Source: Sedimentisphaerales bacterium
Lineage (GTDB): Bacteria; Planctomycetota; Phycisphaerae; Sedimentisphaerales; SG8-4
DNA length: 64,000 bases
Direction: 5' to 3'
Assembly (NCBI GenBank): GCA_016928975.1
Contig: JAFGJR010000182.1
Span: 1-64,000 of the forward strand
Shown: positions 34,934-43,132 of the stretch, piece by piece
Layout of the letters: the number at the start of each line of letters is the position of its first letter
Position numbering within the stretch: the stretch's first letter is position 1
Program-made: the position numbers and the translations under genes
Notes under the pieces: model-generated
Told to the model about the DNA's origin: nothing
What the model saw: the letters and a program-made list of their open reading frames with translations, nothing else
The model's database searches: none

Positions 34934-34983
34934 TGTGGCCTAGTCCCCTCGCTTGGGATCGCCCCGGCGGGTGGAGGTGCTAC
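34934..34983. repeat. Dispersed palindrome family A, degraded copy
   Basis: GTGGCCTAGTCCCCTCGCTTG, then a GCCCCGGCGGGTGGAGGTGCTAC-like half in shorter form. Recognisable by its ends and order but with several substitutions. Confidence 0.5.
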
Positions 34984-35425
34984 TTGAAACGTCACACTTC
35001 AAACTTGACACATCCTCTAATTGGCTTTGTTTCGCGTGCCCACGGACCGGGGATGTTATATCCCCGGACCCCTGGCATTTTGCGCCTTGTGCCAATGGCA
35101 TGATGGGGTAACTTGATGTCGCCGGCAAATGCGTCACGATGTGGGCTCGCTATTCCATTGAGACTCCAGCTCAATCGTTGCGTATACATCATACACCAAG
35201 CACCTTTTTCTGTCAAGAAAAATCCGGGAAATGGAGAGATTCTCACGCCCGCAGGGCCGGACACAAACCCTCGTCCTCAAATGACTTACAACTGCCGGCC
35301 CCGACAGCCAAGAACGGCCAGCGACAATTGGGCCACCGAGGTCCCCGGGACACAGAGGAAGAGCCCGCCAACGATGTCAACTCGCCGGATCACGCTTTTT
35401 CACTGTGGTTGGGCGGGTGCTACTG

Positions 35426-35434
35426 TGGTAGAAT
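35426..35434 (+). promoter_or_regulatory. Possible extended -10 promoter element of kinase gene
   Basis: TGGTAGAAT fits an extended -10 (TGN-TATAAT with one mismatch). No -35 at good spacing is visible. Transcription would start about 30 bases before ATG 35471. Confidence 0.3.
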
Positions 35435-35470
35435 CGGCGTCGTAGACGTGGCTGTCGTAGGGGAGTTCTT

Positions 35471-38400
35471 ATGCACCAGAACGATGACCATACCGGACGA
35501 GAGGATGAGGATGGCGCTCGGACCCTGGATGCGGGCAAGCTGCTCGGCAACCTGCTCTATGGGATCGGCAGCACCATCGGGAGCTATAAGCTCCTGAGAA
35601 TCCTGGGCGAGGGAGGTTTTGGGGTCGTCTATCTGGCGGAGCAGCAACGGCCGATCAAACGCCAGGTGGCGCTCAAGGTCATCAAGCCCGGCATGGATTC
35701 GGCGCAGGTCATCCGCCGCTTTGAAGCGGAGAGGCAGGCGCTGGCCCTACTCGATCATCCCAATGTTGCTCACGTGTATGACGCCGGCACGACGGAAGCG
35801 GGCCGGCCGTACTTTGCGATGGAGTACGTCAAGGGCGTGCCTATCACCGAGCACTGCGACCGTCAGAAGCTTACCATTGAGGAGCGTCTGAAGCTCTTTG
35901 TGCAGGTCTGTGAGGCCATCCAGCATGCGCATCAGAAGGGCATTATCCACCGCGATATCAAGCCTTCGAACATCCAGGTGTGCATTCAAGACGAGCAGGC
36001 TATCCCGAAGGTGATTGACTTTGGAGTGGCCAAGGCCCTCAGTCAGCCGTTGACCGAGCGCACACTGGTGACCGAGCAAGGTCAACTGATCGGTACGCCC
36101 GAGTACATCAGTCCGGAGCAGGCGGAGATGACGAACCAGGATATCGACACCCGCTCGGACATTTATTCGCTGGGAGTGCTCCTATATGAACTCTTGACCG
36201 GGACCTTGCCTTTCGAGTCCGAGACACTCAGGCGAGGCAGTCTGGATCAGATGCGTCAGATGATCCGGGAGACTGAGCCCAAGACTCCGAGCACCCGTGT
36301 CAGCACCTTGGATGCGGAGATCTTAACCAGAGTGGCCAAGTGCTGTCAAAGTGATGTCGCTACCCTGCAACGCAGACTCCATGGCGACCTGGACTGGATC
36401 ACGCTCAAGGCGATGGAGAAGGACCGAATGCGGCGGTATCAGACGGCGCATGCTCTCGCCGAGGACATCCAGCGGCACCTGAGCAATGAGCCGGTACTGG
36501 CCGGCCGGCCCGGCACGCTCTATCGGTTCCAGAAACTGGTCCGGCGGAACCAGGGGGTTTTTGCTGCGGCCGTCGCCGTCGCCGTGGTCCTGTTGCTGGG
36601 AGTGGTTGTGAGCTCTTGGCAGGCGCTTCGGGCACGACGCGCGGAGCAGACAGCCACCGCGAAGTCCGTAGTCGCAGAGACACAGCGCCAACGCGCGGAG
36701 GCCAAGGAGCTGGCCATGCGCCAACTCGCCTACGCCTCCGATATGAGCCTGGCGCAGCAGGCGCTTGCGACGAACGATTTGGGGCGTGCACTCCGGTTGC
36801 TGAACGACCATCGACCTGCGCTCGGCAAGGTCGATCTGCGTGATTGGGAGTGGCGCTACCTTTGGCAGGAGTGTCGTAGCGATGCTGTCAGTGAGTTGTG
36901 CCGCTATCCGAACTCTGCCTACTCGGTTGCTTACTCCCCCGACGGCAAGGCTCTCGGCGTGGCCGGCCAGATTCAAGAATTCGTCGAGATTTGGGATGTG
37001 CCCAGCCGCAGACGAATTAAGACCATACAACCGAAGGAAGGCCACCTCGTGGCCTTCTCGCCACGAGGCGATCTGTTGGCGACTGATGCCGGAAACCGTA
37101 TCCGACTCTGGCGGGCCGACACTTGGGATTCTGTCACTGAACGTACTCTCGATGGTGAGGTCGCGTTTCTTAAGTTCTCGCCCGATGGAAGCCGGCTGGC
37201 TGCGATGGTCATTCCGGATGAAATCATCGTATGGGAGCTTGACCAATGGCGCGTGGTTTGTCAAATCCATGATGTTGGGTGGTTCCGGTACTGGAACGGC
37301 GTGCTGGACTTTTCGCCGGATGGCACGGCCATTGTCATTGGTGTTGCCGATGGTCACCTTCAAGTGGTGGATCTCGCCAGAGGAAAGACGAGGTTCAACA
37401 TTCCGGAGGCCCACCCGGAATCCATAGTGTCTGTAGCATGGTCTCCGGATGGTTCCATCATTGCCAGTGGCAGCGGTTGGTTAGGTGGTCCGATCAAATC
37501 TTGGGAGGCCGCCTCTGGCAGAGAATTGGAGCCACTCGAAGGACATACCTCATGGATTTCCGAACTGGTCTTCTCCACAGATGGTCAATGTTTGTATTCG
37601 GCCAGCGGTGACCAAACTGTCCGAATCTGGGATGTAGGGCAACACCAGTGTCTGGCCACCCTTCGTGGCAGCAGACATGAAGTCCTTGGACTGGCGCTTT
37701 CACCGGATGGCACCACACTTGCGAGCGGCTGTAAGGATGGTGTCGTTTCCTTTTGGAGTGCCCTGCCTCGCACCGATGAGAAACAACCCAGGCTAATCCG
37801 TCTGGGTCAGTATTCCTGGCCTGCCTTCGCTCCAGACGGCCGCATATTGGCGGTGCCTCGCAGGGGAACTGTCAGCCTGTTCGAGATGAGCACTCTCGGA
37901 GAAATCGAGCAACTGCACGAGCTGGGCACTGACGTTTCGATACTCGCATATTCACCGGATGGGACCCTCTTGGTAAGTGGAAACATGGATGGAACAATCC
38001 GTGTGTGGTCCTGTGCTGGGCGACGTCTGCTGCAAGAGCGGCACGAACACCAGAAAATGGTGCATTCGTTCCACTTCCGGCCGGATGGCAAGCAGTTGCT
38101 TTCTCTTGACGATGGTGGAAATGCTATCTGGTGGGACACCCTCACGTGGCAAGCCAGCCGAGTCTTCACGATGGAAATTTCTGACAGGGATCGTTTCTCG
38201 CAACCGGTGGCTGTTTCACCGGATGGAAGCCTCTTGGCGGCTATCACAAAAGAGGAGACTATGCACTGGCTCAATGCCAAAACGGGAGAACTCATAAAAA
38301 CTACATCACGCCCACCGGGCCCCTCATCTCTCAGAGCTAAGGTCGCCTTCTCCGGTGACGGCTCGAAGGTCGCCAGTGTCTCTACATACGGCACCGTGGC

Positions 38401-38734
38401 GCTGTGGGATCCGTCCTCATTCACACTGATCGAAGCCTTCAAGGGCCACATGTTAGGCGCCCACGGGGTGGCGTTCTCCACTGACGGCCGGCGCCTGGCC
38501 ACCGGTGGTGGAAGCAGCCCAGACGCCGTCAAGCTCTGGGATCCGGTAACTCGCCGCGAGCTTCTGACGCTCTCGGGGCAGGGCTCCATTTTCGCATCTG
38601 TAGTCTTTTCACCGGACGGCCGGTGGTTGGCCGCTTGCAGCATGGAAGGCCGGCTCAATCTCTGGCGCGCGCCGTCGTGGGCGGAGATCGAGGCGGCGGA
38701 GAAGCAGGGAGGTTCTTATGAGCCAGAACGATGA
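35471..38734 (+). CDS. Hanks-type Ser/Thr protein kinase with C-terminal WD40 repeats
   Basis: 1087 residues. Kinase domain at about 38-330: GEGGFGVVYLAEQ (P-loop), VALKVIKPG (catalytic Lys), HRDIKPSNIQV (catalytic loop), VIDFGVAKAL (DFG) and GTPEYISPEQAEM. One membrane helix (AVAVAVVLLLGVVVSSW, about 365-382) separates it from a coiled stretch and about ten WD40-like repeats, each with the phrase FSPDG or similar. Kinase inside, WD40 outside is the usual planctomycete arrangement. The ligand or substrate is unknown. The sequence around the start (GTTCTTATG..CCAGAACGATGACC) recurs just at the 3' end of this gene. Confidence 0.92.
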   Translation: MHQNDDHTGREDEDGARTLDAGKLLGNLLYGIGSTIGSYKLLRILGEGGFGVVYLAEQQRPIKRQVALKVIKPGMDSAQVIRRFEAERQALALLDHPNVAHVYDAGTTEAGRPYFAMEYVKGVPITEHCDRQKLTIEERLKLFVQVCEAIQHAHQKGIIHRDIKPSNIQVCIQDEQAIPKVIDFGVAKALSQPLTERTLVTEQGQLIGTPEYISPEQAEMTNQDIDTRSDIYSLGVLLYELLTGTLPFESETLRRGSLDQMRQMIRETEPKTPSTRVSTLDAEILTRVAKCCQSDVATLQRRLHGDLDWITLKAMEKDRMRRYQTAHALAEDIQRHLSNEPVLAGRPGTLYRFQKLVRRNQGVFAAAVAVAVVLLLGVVVSSWQALRARRAEQTATAKSVVAETQRQRAEAKELAMRQLAYASDMSLAQQALATNDLGRALRLLNDHRPALGKVDLRDWEWRYLWQECRSDAVSELCRYPNSAYSVAYSPDGKALGVAGQIQEFVEIWDVPSRRRIKTIQPKEGHLVAFSPRGDLLATDAGNRIRLWRADTWDSVTERTLDGEVAFLKFSPDGSRLAAMVIPDEIIVWELDQWRVVCQIHDVGWFRYWNGVLDFSPDGTAIVIGVADGHLQVVDLARGKTRFNIPEAHPESIVSVAWSPDGSIIASGSGWLGGPIKSWEAASGRELEPLEGHTSWISELVFSTDGQCLYSASGDQTVRIWDVGQHQCLATLRGSRHEVLGLALSPDGTTLASGCKDGVVSFWSALPRTDEKQPRLIRLGQYSWPAFAPDGRILAVPRRGTVSLFEMSTLGEIEQLHELGTDVSILAYSPDGTLLVSGNMDGTIRVWSCAGRRLLQERHEHQKMVHSFHFRPDGKQLLSLDDGGNAIWWDTLTWQASRVFTMEISDRDRFSQPVAVSPDGSLLAAITKEETMHWLNAKTGELIKTTSRPPGPSSLRAKVAFSGDGSKVASVSTYGTVALWDPSSFTLIEAFKGHMLGAHGVAFSTDGRRLATGGGSSPDAVKLWDPVTRRELLTLSGQGSIFASVVFSPDGRWLAACSMEGRLNLWRAPSWAEIEAAEKQGGSYEPER

Positions 38735-38744
38735 CCGCATCTGA
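38718..38744 (+). pseudogene. Vestigial start of a second kinase-like gene
   Basis: GGAGGTTCTTATGAGCCAGAA and the following CGATGACC repeat almost exactly the ribosome-binding site and first codons of the kinase gene (35460-35485). The frame here reads MSQNDDRI and stops. It overlaps the last codons of the kinase gene. This looks like what remains after deletion of a tandem paralogue. Confidence 0.55.
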
Positions 38745-38856
38745 GAAGGGGTCTGGGCACTCCACTTCCCTGGTTGCTGCTCCTTGCGTGGGGACCTATA
38801 GAAGGGGCAGGGACACGAGACCGGGTGTCAGTTCTTTTTGTGGGAGGGCTTTGTTG

Positions 38857-38886
38857 TTGCCTCGCATTCGGCCGGAACGTTATGCT
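38857..38886 (+). promoter_or_regulatory. Possible promoter of orphan MNT gene
   Basis: TTGCCT (38857-38862), 18 bases, TATGCT (38881-38886). The predicted transcription start falls at about the ATG (38893), implying a leaderless mRNA. Confidence 0.35.
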
Positions 38887-38892
38887 GGCGCT

Positions 38893-39222
38893 ATGGTGAC
38901 GACACGGGAACAGGCGTTGGAGATTGCGGCGAAGGTTCGCGCCGGGCTGGAGAAGCTCTATGGCCCGCGGCTGCGGGGCGTGTACCTCTATGGCTCGGCG
39001 GCGCGCGATGAGCTGCGCGCCGAGAGCGACATCGACATCGCCGTCGTGCTCGATGAGGTGACCGATAGCTTTGCCGAGCACATGCGCATCAGCGATCTCC
39101 GTTCCGACATCAGCCTGGAATACGACACGCTTGTCAGCTTCCTGCTGATCGGCGAGACCGACTTCGAGACGGGGCGATTCGCTGTTTGTAGAGCCGTGAG
39201 AGAGGAAGGGATTGCCGCGTGA
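38893..39222 (+). CDS. Orphan MNT-type nucleotidyltransferase
   Basis: 109 residues. VYLYGSAARDELRAESDIDIAVVLDEV has the GSX10DXD motif of minimal nucleotidyltransferases, and SDISLEYDTLVSFLLI supplies the third acidic strand. No HEPN gene follows: the next frame is a secreted SGNH hydrolase, 17 bases downstream. ATG 38893 has no ribosome-binding site but sits where transcription probably starts. It could be a relic antitoxin or act alone. Confidence 0.78.
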   Translation: MVTTREQALEIAAKVRAGLEKLYGPRLRGVYLYGSAARDELRAESDIDIAVVLDEVTDSFAEHMRISDLRSDISLEYDTLVSFLLIGETDFETGRFAVCRAVREEGIAA

Positions 39223-39239
39223 TCAATGGAGGTGGTTCT

Positions 39240-40064
39240 ATGATGTGGCTGAGGTTTCTGATTCTGGTCTCGATCTCTTGGACGACTCTTGCCTCGCCGG
39301 TTCGGGCGGCGACCGGTGCGGATCAGCCTGTTCCTCGGACCGATGAGAATTCTCGGATCGCGCACGCCCAGTTGCTGGAAAAGGCTCGGCGCGGCGGGAT
39401 CGACATCTATTTTGAGGGTGACTCCATCACTCGCCGCTGGGGAGCGCTCGACTATCCCAGGCTGCTGGCCAACTGGAAGGAGAATTTCTTCGGCTGGAAC
39501 GCCGCCGACTTCGCCTGGGGCGGCGACCGCGTCCAGAATATTCTCTGGCGACTCTACAACGGCGAACTGGACAACGTCCATCCCAAGATCATCGTCCTCC
39601 TCGCCGGCACGAACAACGTCGGCAACCAGCCCTCCAGAGGAGAGGACGACCCCAGGATCGCGGAGGTGACGACCGGGATCAAGGCGGTTCTGTCCATCTG
39701 TCGGGAGAAGGCGCCTCAAGCCACGATCATCCTCACGGGCATATTCCCGCGCAACGACGACCGCAGCAATCCCACGGGCGTCATGCCCGTGATCGACAGG
39801 ATCAACGGGAATCTCGCTCGACTCGCCGACGGCAAGAAGGTTCGATATCTCAACATCAACGACAAGCTGGCCGACAAGGACGGCCGGTTGCTTCCCGGCA
39901 TGACGATGGACAAGCTGCATCCCGCGCTCAAAGGCTACCAGGTCTGGGCGGACGCCCTGAAACCCATCTTCACGGAACTGCTCGGCCCGCCGGCCAAGGA
40001 GGACCACGCTCCACCGCCGACCGGCGACCCGAGCGCTGCGAACAAACCTTCTGCCGCAGGTTGA
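39240..40064 (+). CDS. Secreted SGNH/GDSL hydrolase
   Basis: 274 residues. A signal peptide (MMWLRFLILVSISWTTLASPVRA) follows a perfect GGAGGTGG ribosome-binding site at ATG 39240; a GTG at 39219 is less likely. SGNH blocks are all visible: the nucleophile Ser in FEGDSITRRWG, Gly in FAWGGDRVQN, Asn in LLAGTNNVGN and the Asp/His pair in MTMDKLHPALKGY. These enzymes remove acyl or acetyl groups from lipids or carbohydrates; a carbohydrate acetylesterase role is plausible given the GH115 in the window, but this is inference. Confidence 0.88.
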   Translation: MMWLRFLILVSISWTTLASPVRAATGADQPVPRTDENSRIAHAQLLEKARRGGIDIYFEGDSITRRWGALDYPRLLANWKENFFGWNAADFAWGGDRVQNILWRLYNGELDNVHPKIIVLLAGTNNVGNQPSRGEDDPRIAEVTTGIKAVLSICREKAPQATIILTGIFPRNDDRSNPTGVMPVIDRINGNLARLADGKKVRYLNINDKLADKDGRLLPGMTMDKLHPALKGYQVWADALKPIFTELLGPPAKEDHAPPPTGDPSAANKPSAAG

Positions 40065-40217
40065 TCGCCCGCGCAGCCGCCGACGTCGCGCAAACCTTTG
40101 TTCTGTCGGCAGTTGACAGCAGGGCGGGAAATCGTTGCAGGGAAGGCAGGGGGCTGGCCGATAGAAGAGGCGGGCACTGTGGGTCGTAGGTTCGACGAAG
40201 TGCGGCCTCCATTTTCC

Positions 40218-40246
40218 TTGACGGGAGGCCGGGGATTTGCTATACA
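40218..40246 (+). promoter_or_regulatory. Strong sigma70-type promoter of the structured RNA
   Basis: TTGACG (40218-40223), exactly 17 bases, TATACA (40241-40246). Predicted start near 40253, just before the closing stem of the RNA. Confidence 0.7.
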
Positions 40247-40252
40247 TTACAA

Positions 40253-40490
40253 TGCAAGCTGACCCCTGCAGTGTTCGTGTGAAAGCGATAAGTTGAAGGA
40301 ACCGATACCCGTACTGAGGGAGATCAGGCCTTGTCGGATCGGGGACGCCTGCTCGTCAGGACCCTCGGACGCAAGCAACGATCACCCACCTAGAAGTAAT
40401 GGGTTCCCTTCACGAGCTTTCATACGGCACAGGTGGAGGTGAGCTGCAGTACAAAAAGGCCTGTGTTTGATCGCGGGCCTTTTTTCATTG
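40253..40490 (+). ncRNA. ssrS: Probable 6S RNA
   Basis: A structured RNA bounded by a strong promoter and a terminator. A 12-base closing stem pairs 40275-40286 (TCGTGTGAAAGC) with 40416-40427 (GCTTTCATACGG), using two G-U pairs. A second stem pairs 40292-40303 with 40402-40413 (ending GGAACC/GGTTCC), with a bulge on each side. The long middle forms further hairpins. The segment CACCCACCTAGAAGTAATGGGTTC near the 3' side resembles the conserved 6S block. 6S RNA binds RNA polymerase holoenzyme by mimicking an open promoter. The mature RNA may end near 40440, before the terminator. SRP, tmRNA and RNase P hallmarks are absent. Confidence 0.62.
40453..40485 (+). terminator. Rho-independent terminator after the structured RNA
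   Basis: AAAAAGGCC (40453-40461) pairs with GGCCTTTTT (40476-40484) around a 14-base loop, with a run of six T residues at 40480-40485. Confidence 0.75.
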
Positions 40491-40663
40491 GTCGCCGGCA
40501 GTCGGTGCCGGCCTCAAATCGCAATTGCAATCTCCATCCCGCGCAGGTACAGTAGCGCCGTGCCCTGTGGATAGGCCCTATCCTATGGGTCCAACGCGTC
40601 CTATGCGGACGACACGTGAGGTCGACGCGGGATGCGATAAGGACGTTGATCGAGGTGCTGGAC

Positions 40664-41254
40664 ATGGCGGAGCCGAAGCCGACTCGAGATGAGGCGTTGA
40701 CGCTGCTGACGCAGTACAACGAGAACGAGGCGTTGATCAAGCACGCCCTGGCTGTGGAAGCGGTCATGCGTTACTGCGCCCGCAAACGGGGCCAGGACGA
40801 GCAGATGTGGGGCGTCATCGGCCTGGTCCACGACCTGGACTACGAGCGGTTCCCCGAGCAGCACTGCCACAAGAGCGCCGAGATCCTCCGCGAGCACCAG
40901 TGGCCGGAGGAGTACATCCGGGCCGTGCTGTCGCATGGGTGGGGCATTTGCACCGACGTGCAGCCGCAGACGGACCTGGAAAAGACCCTCTATGCGATAG
41001 ACGAGCTGACGGGGCTCGTCGCCGCCACGGCGCTGGTCCGGCCGAGCCGCAGTGTCCTGGACATGGCGCCCAAGTCCGTGAAGAAGAAGTGGAAGGAAAA
41101 GTCCTTTGCCGCCGGCGTGAACCGCGAGGTGATCGAGAAGGGGGCCCAGATGCTCGGCGTCGACGTCAATTCGCTGATCGAGGACGCCATCATGGGAATG
41201 CGAGACGTGGCGGATGCGATCGGCCTCAAGGGCGAAGCGACCGCGGATGCATAG
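40664..41254 (+). CDS. HD-domain hydrolase
   Basis: 196 residues from ATG 40664; a GTG at 40616 would add 16 residues. HD residues are visible in IKHALAVEAVMRYCARK, GLVHDLDYERFPEQH and AVLSHGWGI, with a late Asp in YAIDELTGLVAATALVRP. The end VKKKWKEKSFAAGVNREVIEKGAQMLG is typical of this common bacterial HD family of unknown substrate. It follows the probable 6S RNA and precedes a PpiC-type lipoprotein gene by 32 bases. Confidence 0.85.
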   Translation: MAEPKPTRDEALTLLTQYNENEALIKHALAVEAVMRYCARKRGQDEQMWGVIGLVHDLDYERFPEQHCHKSAEILREHQWPEEYIRAVLSHGWGICTDVQPQTDLEKTLYAIDELTGLVAATALVRPSRSVLDMAPKSVKKKWKEKSFAAGVNREVIEKGAQMLGVDVNSLIEDAIMGMRDVADAIGLKGEATADA

Positions 41255-41286
41255 CGGGTGTTTGTGTGAGCGAAGTGGATAGGCTA

Positions 41287-42519
41287 ATGCGTAAGATGAG
41301 CATGTGGATGAATTCGCAAGTCAGCACGAGGCCCGGGCAGGCGTTCTTCACCTGCGGCGTCTCGTGTTTCATGACGGCCGCCGCGGGTGTCTGCCTGGCG
41401 ATGCTCCTGCTGGGCGGCGGGGGCTGCGAAGGCCAGAGGAAGTCGAGGCTGGCGGACGAGGAGATCCAGCGGTACCGGCTGGCTCACAGACCGCAGCGGC
41501 CGGACGAGTTGCTTGTCAGCGGCGAGAGGGTGACATTGGACGACGTGCTGAGCCCGGCCCCCGACATGGACGTGTCCTCGCCGACCCTGAAGGAGGAGCT
41601 TCTCCAGAGGGCCAGGCAGGTGCCACTGGAGCAGTTCAAGAGGGAGGCCAGGGGCGTCCTGGAGAGGAGGCTCAGCAGCAACATCGTGAACATCGTGCTG
41701 TACAAGCGCGCCCTGCGAGAGCTCAAGGGCAAGATCGACGAGCAGCAGCAGGAGAAGGCGATGGAGAGGGAGATGATCCGGTTCACGATGGAACACGGGG
41801 GGAATGCGGCGGCGGCGGACGCGGCCCTGCAGGAGATGGGACTGAGCCGCGAACGCTTCAAGGAGTACCGGAAGAGGCAGGCCCTGGTCCAGTACTACAT
41901 CGCCACGAAGTTCCCCTACAACCGGCCCATCACACACCATGATCTGCTCGAATGCTACGACCAGATGAAGGCGGACAACTTCTTCCAGCCGGGGGTGATT
42001 CAATTTCGTCTCATCGATGTCCAGATTACGAAAGTGCCGCTGTCCGGAGTAGATGACGATCCGGTTCAAGTGGCTCGGTCTCTGGCCAAAGAGGTGATGG
42101 AGAAGGTCCAGGCCGGCGAGGACTTCGCGGAGCTGGCCAAGAAATACTCGACGGGCCCAAGGGGCGCCACCGGCGGTCTGTGGCCGCCGTGCGACCCGGA
42201 GGCGCTGGCCGAACCGTATGACACGCTGGGAGAGAAGGCAGAGGACATGGAGCCGGGCGAGGTCGCCGGGCCGATCGAGGCCATCGATCACGTGTTCCTC
42301 ATGAAGCTGGAGAAGAAGCAGAAGAAGGGCTATCGACCCTTGACGGAGGTTCAAGACGTGGTGGAGGGGAGGATTCTGGCCGATCGTCGCAGTGCCGCTC
42401 TGAAGCAGCTCAACGAGGAGTTCCAGCAGTTGGACGCGGGCGGGGGCACGGACCGTTTCATCGACTACTGTCTGGAGAGTCTGTATCGCCAGGCCCGGGC
42501 GCCCGCTCAGGCTTCATGA
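41287..42519 (+). CDS. PpiC/SurA-type peptidyl-prolyl isomerase lipoprotein
   Basis: 410 residues. The long leader ends in LLGGGGCEG, a likely lipobox. A SurA-like helical region (about 110-215) is followed by a parvulin domain: VQAGEDFAELAKKYSTGPRGATGGLWPPCDPEALAEPYD and GEVAGPIEAIDHVFLMKLEKKQ. It should act in the periplasm in folding or outer membrane protein delivery. It is in line with an HD gene upstream and acpS three bases downstream. Confidence 0.85.
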   Translation: MRKMSMWMNSQVSTRPGQAFFTCGVSCFMTAAAGVCLAMLLLGGGGCEGQRKSRLADEEIQRYRLAHRPQRPDELLVSGERVTLDDVLSPAPDMDVSSPTLKEELLQRARQVPLEQFKREARGVLERRLSSNIVNIVLYKRALRELKGKIDEQQQEKAMEREMIRFTMEHGGNAAAADAALQEMGLSRERFKEYRKRQALVQYYIATKFPYNRPITHHDLLECYDQMKADNFFQPGVIQFRLIDVQITKVPLSGVDDDPVQVARSLAKEVMEKVQAGEDFAELAKKYSTGPRGATGGLWPPCDPEALAEPYDTLGEKAEDMEPGEVAGPIEAIDHVFLMKLEKKQKKGYRPLTEVQDVVEGRILADRRSAALKQLNEEFQQLDAGGGTDRFIDYCLESLYRQARAPAQAS

Positions 42520-42522
42520 CCT

Positions 42523-42921
42523 ATGGAAATCATCGCTCACGGCATAGACCTGGTGGATTTTCCCCGGATTGCGGGCATGATCGAGCGGCACGGGGACCGG
42601 TTTGTCGGCCGCGTGTTCACTGCCGCCGAGCAGGCATACGCACGGGCCAACCGCGACACCGTGGAGAAATACGCGGGCCGGTTCGCCGCCAAGGAGGCGA
42701 TTCTCAAGCTCCTGGGCACCGGCTGGCGCGGCCGGATCGCCTGGACCGACGTCGAGGTGACGAACAACAGCGCCGGCCGGCCCGAGGTGACCTTGTCCGG
42801 CGAGGTGAAGGAGATCGCGGATCGCATGGGGATCACGCACATCAGCATCAGCATCACGCACACGGCCAACTTCGCGATTGCCTCGGCCGTCGCGCTGATC
42901 GCATCCCATGACAAGGAATGA
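42523..42921 (+). CDS. acpS: Holo-[acyl-carrier-protein] synthase
   Basis: 132 residues, the normal size. The conserved Asp of HGIDLVDFPRI (residue 9) and the Glu of GRFAAKEAILKLLGTG bind magnesium; FTAAEQAYA and SISHT-like SISITHTANFAIASAVA complete the pattern. AcpS transfers 4'-phosphopantetheine from CoA to acyl carrier protein. The start is three bases after the preceding gene, so the two are probably cotranscribed. Confidence 0.93.
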   Translation: MEIIAHGIDLVDFPRIAGMIERHGDRFVGRVFTAAEQAYARANRDTVEKYAGRFAAKEAILKLLGTGWRGRIAWTDVEVTNNSAGRPEVTLSGEVKEIADRMGITHISISITHTANFAIASAVALIASHDKE

Positions 42922-43028
42922 ACTCCCAGAGCGTATAGTGGAATGGGTTGCACCATGTCACCCCCGCGCAGGGCCTGCCCTCGACCTGATCGGGGGCGGG
43001 GGTCCAGGATCGTTCGATGCGTGCCTGG

Positions 43029-43048
43029 ATTCCCGCTTTCGCGGGAAT
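43029..43048. repeat. dRS3-like palindrome ATTCCC-N8-GGGAAT
   Basis: ATTCCC, GCTTTCGC, GGGAAT within CTGGATTCCCGCTTTCGCGG. This is the form of the widespread dRS3-type repeat first described in Neisseria. It lies in the 211-base gap between acpS and mnmG. Confidence 0.65.
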
Positions 43049-43132
43049 GACATATGGGGGCAGCCTGATCCTCTTGTCATTCTGTTCTTACAGGATGTAA
43101 GCCAAATCTCCATTCTGCGAGAGTCACGCTGA

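Larger units (their letters stand above)
34375..35038. repeat. Cluster of eight AATTGGCTTTGTTTCGC repeats (family C)
   Basis: Copies lie near 34375, 34459, 34491, 34591, 34729, 34762, 34901 and 35018. The best ones read AATTGGCTTTGTTTCGC; others differ by one to four bases. Spacing is irregular (about 30 to 140 bases), and the spacers include copies of families A and B. On the minus strand the motif reads GCGAAACAAAGCC, which gives the peptides CETKPI, RNKAN or AKQSQ depending on frame. Confidence 0.75.
34346..35470. other. Repeat-dense intergenic region
   Basis: 1125 bases with no credible gene. It is built largely of three dispersed repeat families: eight degenerate copies of a GGCTTTGTTTCGC motif (34375-35038), two palindromes of family A and two of family B. 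Open frames here carry only repeat-derived peptides such as KPI, KQSQ and AEGGWAT. The right end (from about 35180) is non-repetitive and should hold the promoter of the kinase gene. Confidence 0.65.

Noticed and set aside
34375..35038. CRISPR-like array of short repeats
   Set aside because: Repeats differ among themselves, spacing varies from about 30 to 140 bases, spacers contain other dispersed repeats, and no cas gene is near.
40253..40490. SRP RNA, tmRNA or RNase P RNA
   Set aside because: The GGAAGCAGC loop of SRP RNA, a tRNA-like domain and the conserved RNase P core sequences were not found; the long closing stem and the CACCCACC block fit 6S better.
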